Assembly: GCA_013398955.1 (NCBI GenBank)
Contig: VWPU01005272.1
Coordinates: 124,001 to 188,000, forward strand
DNA from: Callaeas wilsoni
Lineage: Eukaryota; Chordata; Aves; Passeriformes; Callaeidae
DNA length: 64,000 nucleotides
Direction of reading: 5' to 3'
In this document: in pieces, positions 41,663-54,254 of the stretch
Layout of the letters: each line of letters begins with the position of its first letter
Position numbering within the stretch: position 1 is the first letter of the stretch
Notes under the pieces: generated by a model
Told to the model about the DNA's origin: nothing
Databases searched by the model: none
Seen by the model: the letters and a program-made list of their open reading frames with translations, nothing else
Program-made: the position numbers and the translations under genes

Positions 41663-44408
41663 CATCAACTCTTCTTCAGCTGTCTGAAGAAGGCTGTGCA
41701 GTGTTTGAGTGGTTGCTTTCCAGCAAAGCATTTTTCCTTTCAACATGGTGTTAACTAGTCATTTCCATTCTCAAAGTGTTTTTTTATACTGGCCATAGGG
41801 TATCTACAGTGTTAAATATCTCAGATGAGAAGGTGTCTGAATGTATTTGAGGTTCTCCACTAGGACTTGTCTGAAATTTGTGAGCAAGGAGGGAATCGAA
41901 CGGTTGCTCTTCTTTCTGCTCACCAAGCTTAGAAGTGAGAGCTCCTAATCCCAACACAGCTTAAAAGAATGTGGTGAGTGTTCCATAGCAATACTGTAGA
42001 GGTTAGATCCCTCAACAAGGACACAGGATATCTGGCTCCAGGTACTCTGTCTACTGCACCTCCAGATTTACTCTGTCCTGAGGAGATGTGGATGCCATAG
42101 CCACCACATTAAGGGCTGGTTTGGAGGCTCTGCTCAGCTTTTTCCTGAAATCTGCCCCTTCCTGCACATTTGTCTCTGCTCCTGGGATGCTGTAGAAGGC
42201 AGAGCTACTGCCATCACCCATTCTTTCAGCTCCATGGAAGCAGCATCCACACCTCTGTGCTGCACTATCATGTCCTGTCTGGATGTGCTGGATGTCTTTT
42301 GAATAGGACTGATGTGCAGAGAGCTTAACTGTGACTATAAAGTGTAGATATTCGAAAAGGCAGCCCAGAGCAGATTTTTCAGGTGTGGAAGATGTAAAAG
42401 TCTGGAAGTTAGATGGAGATTGTGAGGATTGCTTTCTTGGGCTTCTGTGGGTCTGGTCCAGAATATTCTCTAGTGGGTGAAACATCACATTTAAAGAGGG
42501 ATAGCTGTTTTGTAGATATTATTGTATGTTTTATAAAGGAGAAGGCAAGGTCAGAGAAGCAAGTTGCTGTTGCTTATGCCAGGGAAAATTCCTGCCAGCT
42601 TCCAACTTTGTCTGGGAGTTTTAGCTAGTCTCCAAGGTAGAGTAGGTTCTTATCTGACAAGGGAATATGTGGAGTCTCCTTCTAGGAGTGAGTCTTGTTT
42701 TCACATGGAGAAATGTGACAACAGTGCTGAGCAGCAAACAAGTGTTATCAGTGAGCTTTGAAATAAGGGAGTAGGAAGAATGTCTCCCACACTGGGAGAA
42801 ACCACATGATTGGAACCATATTAAGTCAATTCATGAGATTTTTGGCTCCTGAGGAGAATGGAGAAGAGAGACACAATGCAAGGAATTGAACTGTAAATTT
42901 GAGGTTATATTGAAGGCGTTTATAGGATTAGGGAGACTTGAAAGAAGGAGGTTAAAAAAAAAAAAGACTTTGATTTCAGATGTTTAGGGAAGGTGACTTT
43001 CTAGTATGCAGGCCAAGGGCAAACAAAAGTTTTGCTGTTTGGGCAGAGTCCACATTTTCTTTGTACTTTCTCCCTTATCAGTCTGCTGCTGCACACCAGT
43101 CAGGTGGGGAAAACCGGATTATGTGCCTCCTTCCCCCTGGAGCCTCATGTGAGTCACTGATTGGCACATGGTAGTCCTTGGTTTGTTCCACAGGTTGGCT
43201 GTCAGCATCTTAAAATATAACAGCCAAGGTTAAAGAACAAGAACTGATCAGGCTGGAAACTTCTTTTTTTTCTTTTTTTTTTTTTAAATGAAGAAGAGAA
43301 GTAAAGCATATTTCTGAAGTAGTAAATACTTGTTAAATGTAAGAAGAGTTATTAATGCATGACTGTGAATTAATATGATGAATCAAATAAAAAGGTGAGG
43401 TTCTGCTAAGAGTGAAGCAATGCCATTGCCTTTTTTCCTCTAAGTATCATTTTAGAACACTTTCTTTTGCTTGCCTCCTTTGTTCACTGCAGAGCTATTG
43501 CCTTAAGAAAAGAAAACAAAGACATGGCTAAATGTTGAGTGAGAAGAGCTCATTCCTTCCCTGTGGTGCAGAATATAAATAGAAGCAAGTGACCAAAATA
43601 TAGAAAAACTTTCCCTAGTTTGTACAATAGTTCAATAAAGAATGAGGATATTGAACAAAGTCTTTTGATTCACATTGTCATTTTATGCAAGCCCCAAAGT
43701 TTCCGATCATTTTAATTGTCGTAATGAAAATCCCTGTTGTTTCTGCCAGACTACTTTTGTTGCATCTTCTTTTCTTTTTTTTGTCAGAGGAAACTGCTTT
43801 TAGGGTCAGTGAATGCAGAGCTAAGATATATGCCAGGTACTGGGAGAAGATAAGTACATGGTTTCCCGAATCTGCACCTTAGTGTGGCTCACCTCTGAAA
43901 AGGAAGTCATCTAAAGTATCTCGTCTTAGTGGTGGTTGATCTCCCCTCCTAAGTTACCTTTTGATTATGCAGTTTCTGAATAGTTGTCTTACTGTGTAAC
44001 CTTTTAGCTTCAGTCTCACTCTCTTGGCTTTCACTATGAGGGTTCTTACAGGGATTTCCCTTGAAATAAGCAACATCATCTTATCAAAACACAATGTTGA
44101 CCTCAGGATGTTATAAACCACTTGTAACAATTCACTCACCAAGGGCCATTCCTGTAAACTATAGATGATGAGATTTAGAAGCAGTGACATCTTCCTGTGT
44201 TGATTCCAATATGCTTTTGAGGAGGTTTTGTGGAACTTTGTTTTGGTTTGGGTTTTTTTTTTAATAGAGTTTAATATAAAATCTTTTGACTATTTTTACA
44301 CAGGCATGTTTTCATTTAGACTACAATGTTCAGGAACTGAGTGTGCCTTTTGTATGTATGCAGAGCCCTCAATAAAGAAAAGTCATGTTCTTGTAGTTCC
44401 AGTTAGCA

Positions 44409-44478
44409 CTATAAATAGCTTTAGAATAATGTTGTGCTGAGAGCCGCAGAGCTCCCCCATTGATACCTCCCAGAATCT
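44409..44478 (+). repeat. 70-bp direct repeat, copy 2
   Basis: Identical to 41593-41662 by eye. Here it is preceded by CAGTTAGCA and followed by TGTCAAAAGGCAG. Lack of any difference between the two copies suggests a recent copying event or gene conversion rather than two old insertions. Confidence 0.93.
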
Positions 44479-44719
44479 TGTCAAAAGGCAGAGGAGCAAT
44501 GTTCTTTGGAGCTCAAGAGAAAGAGAACCCTTGCTGGATATGTCTCTTGACATGACCTTCACCCAACATCACGAGTAGATGGAAGATATGCTCTAGTTTC
44601 CTTTTACCCTTTTACTCTGCTTGTGTTTCCTGTAGAACTACTTGAGATTTAGTAAAGGCAACTGCAATTATAGTGTCGATTGCCACTTTATGAAGAGAAC
44701 TCAAGGATAAGCCTCTCTG

Positions 44720-45690
44720 TTCCACATCCATTTCCTCCTGTCCATAAACAGCTCTGTTTCTCTGACAGCTCTTTCATCATCATCAGCTTGACCTAATGCA
44801 GAATTCTGTCTGCTGCGTCCTTTTGTGTTGCTGTGGATGTCTCAGCCATTCTTCAAATCGGCTTAGGCCTGCTCTTGTACATTCTTTCTCCACGGTATCC
44901 TTGAGGTAAAATCTGTCCCAGCTATCTATGCAGCTAAAAAATTACCCTTGTAGAGTCTTGCATCTCACTTACTTCACCATCAATTTCCCTGGCCGTGACT
45001 TGACAAAAGTAGTCTTGCCCTACTCTCATTCATTCAAAATGAGCACTTCTGTCTTTTTTTCCATTTCACTTTGTTTTTCTCCATTGACTCCCTCCGTTCT
45101 GTCTCATCAAGACTAACTGCTGGCTTCCAGGGTCAGGGCTGCTCGGTCTTTAACTCCCGACTCAGTGTGCGCTTTTTTTGTTGTTGTTGTTGGTTTTTTT
45201 TTTTTTGTTTTGTTTTGGTTTTTTTTTAATGTGAAAAGACTGACTTTCCTCTGTAGATGTTAAACCACATTGGTGTCAATCGCTTGCCCATTGTACTCTT
45301 ATACTAGCATCTCTTACTTTTCTTGCATGATTCCTTTGGGAAGGGATGGCGATCTTGGATATCTAATGACATGTTTCATTGGCCTCCCGCAAATCCTTAA
45401 AATGCTCATTCACTGTGCTGCCTCAGTGTTCTTGACTCCACTTAGATTAATCAGTTACTTGTGTAACTAATTAAACCATTGTACTGTAACTAGCATGCCA
45501 CGTCCAGTGCACTGTGTTTCTTTGAACATCCTCATCTGTATCCTAGCTCTTGCTGATTGTTTGAAATTTATAAGTTGCTTTGAGAAAAAGGCCATCATTG
45601 TAATGTGTTTGGTGTTTGTACAAAGCCTGGCACTCTGACTCTTGGCAGTTCAGAATCAGTAGGTGATTAAGGTATGCTTTGTGTCACTGG
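44720..45690. repeat. possible ancient decayed repeat
   Basis: This stretch is pyrimidine-rich and reads differently from the intron around it. Its end (GTTTGTACAAAGCCTGGCAC near 45612) resembles a tail module that I associate with old interspersed repeats of reptiles and birds (TTTGTACAGCGCCTAGCAC). It is interrupted by a T/G-rich low-complexity run at 45176-45229. The likeness is from memory and untested, so both family and limits are uncertain. Confidence 0.3.
45176..45229. repeat. T-rich tract with GTT and GTTTT units
   Basis: Low-complexity sequence of T runs separated by single or double G. No coding or structural meaning is visible. Confidence 0.85.
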
Positions 45691-48221
45691 GTCTATGTAA
45701 ATGGTTGATGGATTATAATTTGTTGTGGATTCCAGCAGATTGTTCCAGACACCTTCGTTGAACTTGCCACATATGCCACTTTGATAGTAATATACAGGCA
45801 GGCACATAACACCTAGAGGTGTTGATACATCATGAAATATTTATAAGTGTAGGAATAATGTAAAATCTCATCCAGACTCGATCCATCATTTTGAAATGTT
45901 TCATACCTGAAAAATATCACTATGTTCAGTACAGCCACCCATGGAGGCTTCATGGAGACTGCAAATGCACTTTTAGTGTGGATTGAAAATGAATAAACCA
46001 CATTCTGAAATTCAATTTAGTTTGATTTTAACACCTGATATAAAAGCTAAAGTTTTTTGCATGCTGGAGACAACATAATTTTTAATAATCATTTGAAATG
46101 TGTCTCTGTGTTAGCTACTTGTAGCTTTCAAGTAATTTTCATTCCAAAAGTGTGTATGGAATATGCTTCAAGGCACTGAATTCCAAAATACAGACTAAAA
46201 GGTGGAGCCTAGATGTGTTGGGCTGTTCAGAGTGTCCAAGTGTATGTGCATTCACTGATTTTGGTTGAAAAGTTTGGCTTAGCATCTTAGTTCAAGGTGT
46301 ATCAGAGTTTTACAGATACCATGATAAAACAATGATGGCCTTCAAATAAAAGCCATCTGTTAGCAGTAGGGGCAGTAACTGCTGATTACTAAAATGTGTT
46401 TAAAACTTAGACAAAACCGCATTGACCAATGTGCTGAGTCATGGCCAAATAACAGCAGCCCAGGCACCATTATGCTGTGCTATTTTACATGCTGCTCATC
46501 TTCCCCACTGTGAAATGCTGTGTACGTCACCATCTCTGCCCTGATTTTGTCAGTAAAGCTCTTCATTAAATTAAGTAGCCAAAACAAGTTATCCTTTGAA
46601 AATTCTTTAGCTCTCTAGAGTGTATTTTTAGCCTTTAATAATAAGCCATACATAGAAGCCAACAAACATTTTCGAAAAGCAAGTAAATGGGCTTATGCAT
46701 GTCTGCAGGAAAATGTTTTGACTATATAACTATGATAATGTGATTGACAAGCAGAGAAACAGTGAGGGTTATTTTATTTTTCTGGCTTGGTAAGGGAAAT
46801 GCTACCTGGATGGAACACGGACCTGTAATCCACTGAAGCGTTTTTCCCTAATTAGTGATACTTTGAACTCCTTGGGGGAGGCCAATTTGTGGACCCCATG
46901 CTGCATTATGCCTTCAATAAACATATATTCTGACTCTTAAGCACAGATCAAATAGCTCAGCTTCTGAAGCCTGATTTTGCTCTCAGTCTCAATGTATTGC
47001 TGTGTGATTTTTACAGCTTGGCATCTTGTAGAATTTGTGGAGTTAAAAACATACTTGTGTTAGATTAATGAACTCATTGTGAGACATGCAGCTCCTTTAT
47101 CCTTTGTTTGGGGTAAAAGATAAGCTGGTATTCAATTCAGCGAGAAAAGTTAAAATCAAATGGTTATTTTTCTTCTTTTAAGTCAATTATGATTTCTCAC
47201 AATTATATAGTAAATGATATAATTTGAAAAAGAACAATGAAAAAAATATTGCGATTATTAGCATTGAAATCTGTCTGGACGTGTGTATTGCCATGGGAAT
47301 AGTTGCTTCTTACTCCCATCCCAGGCTCTGCCACTGATCTACCATACTTTAGCAGGCAACCTACTCATTTGGTTCCTTAGAGACAATATGTATTAAATGG
47401 AGATGTGACCACATCACTTACAAACAGTGTGATGTTAGTATTCAGTTCTCAAAATCTATCTACACTTAGAATTCACATTTACTTCAGGTGGAAATAACTC
47501 TTGTATGGATCTCAGGAGTGTTACTTGTAATGTACATGTTTGAGAGATGATTAATGGATAAAAAGTTTATAGAAGTTTGGTATTTTAAATTTACTAATAC
47601 TTCTGTTTTTGTTTTGGTGGCATAACAAAGAAACCAAAGCATGTTAGTAAGAGATAAGGACAACACTCAAAGAAAAGGGAGGCTGTTGTGGTTTAATCTA
47701 CTCTGATTTACCAATGCTGAAGCTAGCACATTTTAGTCTAATAAGAAATTTAGTGTACCTATTTTCCAAAATTAGAGCTGATTTAATGCAGTAAGTAGTG
47801 TGATTGTTCACACATGATCTTCTGCATCAAATGCAGGAAAGCCACACGGCTGCAGAATGACAGGCCTGTGTATCTGACAGTGTGAAGGAAGCTCTGGTTA
47901 TGATGGCAAGACCCCTGAACCTGTGTCTGAACAGAAGGAAGTCTCATTGTAGCCAGTGTTTGCCGTACAGTTGGAAGCAGCATCTTAACCCAAGGAGGTT
48001 TTCCTGTCATCAACTGATGATGTAATATAATAGGGCAATAATTTTACTGCTTTTCAGTTTGATATAGCAATGTTATGTCTGTGGGAGTATTTGAGATACT
48101 GTTAGGTTTTTTGGTTGTTTTTATTTTTCTGTCTATAATAAGCAGTTACCCCAAGTGTTACTTGAAATAGCAACTATTCTCCCTGAACTGTGGTTTTATT
48201 TTCTTTTGGCTTTTATTTCAG

Positions 48222-48465
48222 CTGCGGGAGCCAGCTGCTCCAAAGAGTGTGGGAAGCTGACTTGGAGGCCTGTCAGCTGTTGATCCGAGGGTTTCAGCTG
48301 AAAGAAACCAGTTGCTGTGTTTTTGAGGAAGAAGAGAACCAAATGGATGAGCTGGAGATGACTGCTGATGCCTCACCTGATTCTGAAAAAAGAAAAGAAG
48401 GTCACTTTCTAAAGGGCACAGAGTGGGGTGCTGTTTCCTGCCCCAGACACAGGGAGCTGAAAGAG
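48222..48465 (+). CDS. DISC1: DISC1 exon 11 (244 nt, internal coding exon)
   Basis: After the acceptor TTTTATTTCAG the first C completes the serine codon begun in exon 10, and 81 full codons follow. They open with CGSQLLQRVWEADLEACQLL, which matches mammalian DISC1 (LLGKVWEADLEACRLLIQ) almost residue for residue. An acidic stretch with NQMDELE (human RQMDDLE) and a basic SEKRK (human SEDKRK) follow, then a divergent tail ending RELKE. The chosen donor is AAAGAG|GTATCT because it keeps phase 0, the phase at which exon 12 opens; the frame itself stays open for 69 more bases. In human this exon also ends in KE after an EW pair, as here. The proline-rich stretch of human (PPIPPR) is missing. This part of the protein belongs to the C-terminal interaction region. 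The exon body is very secure; the exact 3' end is less so. Confidence 0.93.
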
Positions 48466-51400
48466 GTATCTGAAATAGCCTGCAGCTGCATTTCAAGGGA
48501 TACTGCTGGTTTTCCTTTTGAGAGGAGAACTTGAATCTTTGTGATGGGTCAACAGGGCAGGTTAAGTATGAACTTAACATCTGGCTTCCAATCTGGGACA
48601 TGAGTAAAATAGCTTATTAGCTTCTCAAAAGTCCTTCAACTCTTTTTCCTTTTACCATCAATCTTTTTAAAAAGCAGAAATTATTCAGGCAATAAATACA
48701 GAATGTACATCAGAATTTAAAGGAAAAACTATTAAGTATTTAACCAAAATTATCAGTTGTTCCTCATCTCACTGACGAGTTTCATTCTGAGTTGGTTCTG
48801 CTGACTTGTTAGCCTGGATCAGTGTTAGCTGACTTGAGGAGAGAGTTCATTTTGGTCAAAGGCTTCTGAGTTAATAGATGCTAATAGGCTTACAGCATAT
48901 TAGCTGTATTAATTAATGTAATTAATATTTACAAATATTAAAAGGAGGAAAAACAATCATGAAGCTTAGAAGGTTTGAAACATTTTTTTAAGTTTTCATG
49001 TTTTGATCTAGAATGCCATCCCTGCTTGAAAAATCAACCACTATCTAATAGTCTTTTAACTGTACTGCCAAGGTAAACAAGCTGTTAAAAAAGCTTCATC
49101 ATCCAAGAGCACCACTGTGACAAAAAGACCCTCCAACAGCAGTTTTTAGTTTTATTACCATGGAATTAAGTTAAAAAAAATTTAATTATGCTTAATTGCA
49201 TCTGATGTTAGGAGCCATTGAACTGTGCATTGCTCTGAAATCTGACACCTAATTTTGCATTTATACTGACTGAGACTCTGTGGAAAGCAGACCCATACCT
49301 TACTGTAAATTCTCTTTTTGTTAGTAAAATTCTGGTTTTATATTGGGCTTCAGTTGTTCTTGCAGTCTTTTCCCAGGGCAAATGGTTTATGGACTGACTT
49401 CACGTAAAGAACATTTTTATTAGAAATGGTCAGCTTGGCTTTGATTCCACCCCCATTGCTGCCTTACCATATTTTTATGAATCTGCAGAAGTAATGTGAG
49501 GAGTTCGGTTGGTTATGGAAAGCTGTGCTCCTTTTTCAAAAGTGCTTAGAGGCTCTGGAGTGTTTGGGATTTTGTGACTGTTTCTGTAGCACTCCTGATA
49601 TTTCTGCTATAGATTATCACCTTTTTCACCCCTGCGAGTCCAGATTGTTTCCCTGGAAATCAACCCTGCTATCCTAAAATGACAACTGGGCAGCTGAAGT
49701 GAGGTGACTTCTGGTTGTGGAGAGATGTGCAGGACTCGAGGGATGGTTCCCCATATCTTAAATGGAACAGGAAACTATATTTGCAATGCTTCCACTGAAC
49801 TCCTCCTTTTGAGCTTGCTTTTCGATAATCTCCTCTCTGTCTCCCTCAACCACAGAGGGAATTTAGGAAGACTAATTTCAGCTCTTCACCTAGGTGCTTT
49901 AACTTTGTGGTATAAATGCCTTTGCCTGGGAATCAGGCCTATCCTGGTATCCTGAATAAACTCCATTTTGAGTTTGATAATGTGCTAAAACCATTAGGAA
50001 GCTGATGTATAAACATGAAAGTGTCCATCAGGGAAGGACCTGTGGAGGTACTCGTCCATCTGTTACTGAAGTTCTCCTAGGACTGATACACTTGAAAGAG
50101 AAAAAGAAGCAGTTTTGTTTGTATGGGACTGTTCATGTATTGTCCAATTTTTTGAAGGAGCTGAGCAACACAGCTGTGTTTCATCACGGCTTACTCAAAC
50201 AGCTTTCCTCTGCTTCAGTGCTGCCTGCAGCCTTCACCATTGAGGCAAAGTTATGTGTCACTGATGACTGAAACCCATAAAACTGGGCAACCATAAAACT
50301 GCCCTGGCATATTTACTGTATTCTGGCTCTGGAATTAGGGTTGGTCTGCCTGCTTTTGTACTTTCAGGAGCTGAGATTTTTTTCTTTGTTGTGGAGTATG
50401 GAAGTTTTGCCCCCCCCCAAATGCCTTAGGTTGTAAAACCAATAAGATCTCATTAGAAGTGGCAGGCAGTATCTAAACTTTTAGAGAAGAGCCATAACAG
50501 ATTATCCCCTAACATTTCTTAGTAGTTCATCACAAGGAAGAATATAAAAGCAAATGAAAAAACCTGACACAAATCATGCTAACTTCTGGTTTTGAACATG
50601 TTGAAGTGCAAGAAAAAATCCGTCTTGATTTGTAAATGGACTTGGAAAAACAAACCACTTCTGAAGCATTTAAATGGTCTGTTATATGATAGTGAATTTT
50701 TTATTTAAAAATAATTCAATGTTTATGGCAAAAAAAATATAGTGATGTAGTGCTTACTCTCCTAATTTAGCTGTTTATATGACTTCCATGGAAAATTTTT
50801 TTCTCGTCCATTAGCAGAGAACCTTTTCATAGCCTTTTATCAGCCAGTGAGGATACCTAATAGAAAAGCATGTATTTGTCAAAATAGGTGGTTTCATATT
50901 ATTTAACAAGGCTATGGTGCCCCTGTGAGAGGAGTAGCTTGCTGTGGTTGCCTTGTTTCTGGAATGACTATTCTGTTCAACTGTGTCACATCCTCTGTTC
51001 CCCATGAGGGAATTTCTAGAGAGCACCACTGGCCATTGAAGCAGAAGGAAAGAGTCACGTTCTTTGTACTTAGAGGTTACTGAATTAATTACTTCAAGAC
51101 AATATACAAAAGTCTGATAATAGCATATGTGCATATATGCCTTGGAAAGTACATTTCATCCCCAGATGATTGATTTACTTTACAGTGGAATTCTATAAAT
51201 GAAGCTCTCCAGTTATTTATTGTGTCGTATAGAACTAAGCACTACTGCCAGGTGAATATTGGTTTTGTTGATGTGTACTATAAATAGTTTTATTGCATAT
51301 AACTGTATCTTACTCTATAGGTTTCCTTAGAAAGCAAAAAAAACCAACTAAGAAACATAACAATAATAAGAAAAGCAAAATAGATGGAAGAGCCCTTCTC

Positions 51401-53561
51401 ATAGATCCTCAGATACTGCTTTGCAGAGGGACCATTTATCATTTTTAATTAAATATCCTCACTAAATCATAAAATATGACATGTTCTGGTATAAAAATAT
51501 GTAAGGTATAAATTCTTTGAAAGTTTGTTATCTTACTATCATGTGAGCACAGGTTTATTAACTGTCAACAGTTATTTTATAGTTTTCATAACTGTGTTTT
51601 CTAAGACACGGCTGAATATTTTTTCCCCAATTTTTATGTGGTAGACTGGCATCCCAAAATAATTCAGTAAATCAGGATTCCTTTATAACACTGACTGTTA
51701 ACTAGGGATGAAATTCAGATGCATTGGCAGCTCAGCTTGTTGAAACTTCATTAATGATGTTTTGGTGAAAACTAAATAAAGTGGGGCCAGCAAAAATCAT
51801 CCTGTGAACCACTGTGAGGTACTTAAATAAGATGTGCTCCTCTCAAATGCAGGTAACTCATTAGACTGTAGCATTAAAAAAACACTGAAGCAAAGTTGCA
51901 GACAATATTGCTACCCTCAGTCATGTGAAAGTCAGATTGTCTGATGTATTTGATATAGATTCTTGAATTCTCATATAAGTGTGTACTTTCCAGCTGGTAG
52001 CTGTGTTGATGAAATTAGGGTGTCCCATAATTTCAGTTGTAGTTTGACTTTTTGTGACTATTTGGGCTTGATTTTCTTCTAAGTCTCTGAATAATTAAAG
52101 GTGGGTTTTAGTTTTCATCCTGCAAATGTTCCATGCTTTTAAACCAAGTGAGGTGGAAATTGCAGTGATCATTACTACATGGTTAGATGCATATCTGAGT
52201 GATTTCTAAAATATACAGTACCATTTAATTTCTCTTCAAACATTAATGCCTGCTTCTTCCACTCCTTATAATATCTTGCTTTATTTTTTTGCTTCTTGAT
52301 AATGTGTGTGTAAGCACAAGCTTTTATAAAAAGCTTTTAAAAACAGCAGAACCGCCAGTGATAACTAATAAACTGAGAGATTTGTGTGTTCTGGGACCTC
52401 CCTAACAGCAAGTAATCTGATGAACATGGGTATGTGTGCACCTGCAGGCTTGAGTTCCTGACCTATGCTTTTCTCTTCTTCTGCTCTCTGGCATGCTGTG
52501 CAGTGCTCCCTCTTAATCACTATGAAGCAAAGAAACACCTACTAGATTTCAAGAAAATTGAGGTGATTAAAGTTACAAGGTAAAATCCAAAATTTAGTAG
52601 TTTTACCTTCTGTAAGTCAGCATTTTTGGTAGTTGTCCCATCAGAATTGTTTGTAGTTAATTTCTCACTTTTTCATCACAAAGGAAGTAGAGAACAGAGA
52701 TAAGGGTAAGGCCTGCTGTCTTTTCCTCTCCTCTACATACTTCAGGTTGGCCACCTGGGATGATGTTTTGGGGTTGGTTGAAGATCACTCTGGCGCTGGG
52801 AAAATGTTCTATAATTGTAAAGCCTTCATGTGATTAAGTCTTTAAAAGGTACTGAGGTCTAAGTGGTACCAAATGGACCATCACAAAAAAGTAGTATTTA
52901 TAGTGGTGTCTGCCATTAAAAAGAAGTTATCACAGAACATGATACAACATTTTTCAGAATTTAGTGATAGCAAGCACCAAGAAAGCCTTTGTGAGCAGGC
53001 TGTGACTCATCACTGTGCATTGGGATAGCCTGTGGTCCAAGAGGCAAACAGGTAATGTGTAAAGGACAAAGCCTTTTGAAAGCTAAATAAACTGTGCATT
53101 CATTTGAGCTTTAATTAAAAGCTGTATTTGTGGAGCTTAGAAAATAATTTGGAAATTTAAAATTTAATCTTAGCTTTAAATGTCAGCATTAAGCATTAGT
53201 GAAAGTCAGCGTTTGTGTGTTTCTTGTATTGATCCAAGCTGGAAAGGATGTCAGTGGCAGGAGGCAGCTGGCTTGTACACAATGGTGTGCAGCCACGTGT
53301 GGAGCTGTGCAGCACGGTGCCCCTCAGCTGCATCTGAGACTGGGGTGGCGTGTTTGCTGGTAAAAATGCCAGCTCTTTAGGTAGGGATTGTGGCACCTCG
53401 GTAAGCTTAATGCTTACATGTAATTTGTCAGTAAAAATACTGTCAGAAAATTAGTATTACAGGCAAGAGAAATCGACACCTTTTTTTCAAATTGATTGCT
53501 GAAAATCGTATCCACTAACAATTGTGATTTTATGGCAGATTAATGATTTTGCACTTTTATT

Positions 53562-53592
53562 ATATGTATATATATTTATGTGTGTGTACATA
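53562..53592. repeat. TA/TG-rich microsatellite
   Basis: A short imperfect run of TATATG and GTGTGTG units in intron 11. Confidence 0.7.
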
Positions 53593-54209
53593 CCAAAGCA
53601 GTATCCCAATCTCAGTTTATTATCACTAACACAGTTATGTGCAATAAAATTAATGATTTCCCAGTGATGTTAGTATCAAATTTCTTTGCTCCTCAGCCAG
53701 TCAAGGAAACATCGGCTGATTTCTTATAGACTTCATAGATGAAGGAAGTTTTGAAGAAAGGACTGACTATAGTTAGCATTTGTTACCAATAGGAAACAAT
53801 GATGGGCTCTCTCATTTCTCCTGCCCAGAATCATTTACAGGGTTTGTACCAACAAAAAAAGTCTGCAGAGTCTTGAATGGTGTACAGATCTGCAAGAGCT
53901 TGATAGAAATGTTTGTTTCAATCTATAGTTAGTCCTTCACTTTTAGAGGCAGTATTCCTTGTGGGTTTTAAGTGGAAAGCCAAAGCAGGCTTTAATAAAA
54001 TGTATTCAAATATAGTTTTAAATATTGGGTGGCTGCCACTGCCCCATTACAATTGCAATTTAAATCTTTCATGCATGTGAAGAAAATTGATGCAATTGTT
54101 CAGCTTACATAACTTTTTATTGTGCTATATGATTTTTATAAGTTCCATTAAAATCACACTGTTTATATAGCATGTATCTACTATATACCTAATAATTTAT
54201 CTCTAACAG

Positions 54210-54254
54210 GTTATGGAAGTCATTTCATTTGGAACAGAGGGTCGTTTATCTGAG
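54210..54254 (+). CDS. DISC1: possible DISC1 cassette mini-exon (45 nt)
   Basis: A 45-nt segment lies between TTATCTCTAACAG and a strong donor CTGAG|GTGAGTG. It has no stop in phase 0 and reads VMEVISFGTEGRLSE. Exon 11 ends in phase 0 and exon 12 begins in phase 0, so inclusion would insert 15 residues without shifting the frame. The acceptor has a weak pyrimidine tract, which argues for rare use or none. Human DISC1 has a 22-residue optional segment at the same place in the protein (present in isoform L, absent in Lv, starting VLEEWK), but there it is part of exon 11, and the similarity to this segment is slight. A chance pair of splice sites is the main alternative. Confidence 0.3.

Larger units (their letters stand above)
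28788..48221 (+). other. DISC1: DISC1 intron 10 (about 19.4 kb)
   Basis: A phase 2 intron from GTAAGG to TTTTATTTCAG. It holds a minus-strand solo LTR (about 36822-37408), two identical 70-bp direct repeats (41593-41662, 44409-44478), a 20-odd base poly-T run near 33111, A-rich and T/G-rich low-complexity stretches (35658-35705, 45176-45229) and a pyrimidine-rich segment at about 44720-45690 that may be an old decayed repeat. No other exon-like segment was found. The longest open frames here, including one of 161 codons on the minus strand at 31913-32398, resemble nothing I know and are of a length expected by chance. Confidence 0.85.

Noticed and set aside
42051..42488. Minus-strand open frame of 145 codons
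   Set aside because: No recognisable motif and no exon borders in agreement with it; treated as a chance frame.
48401..48402. GT at 48401 as exon 11 donor
   Set aside because: It would end exon 11 in phase 1, which does not fit exon 12, and its context (GTCACT) is weak.
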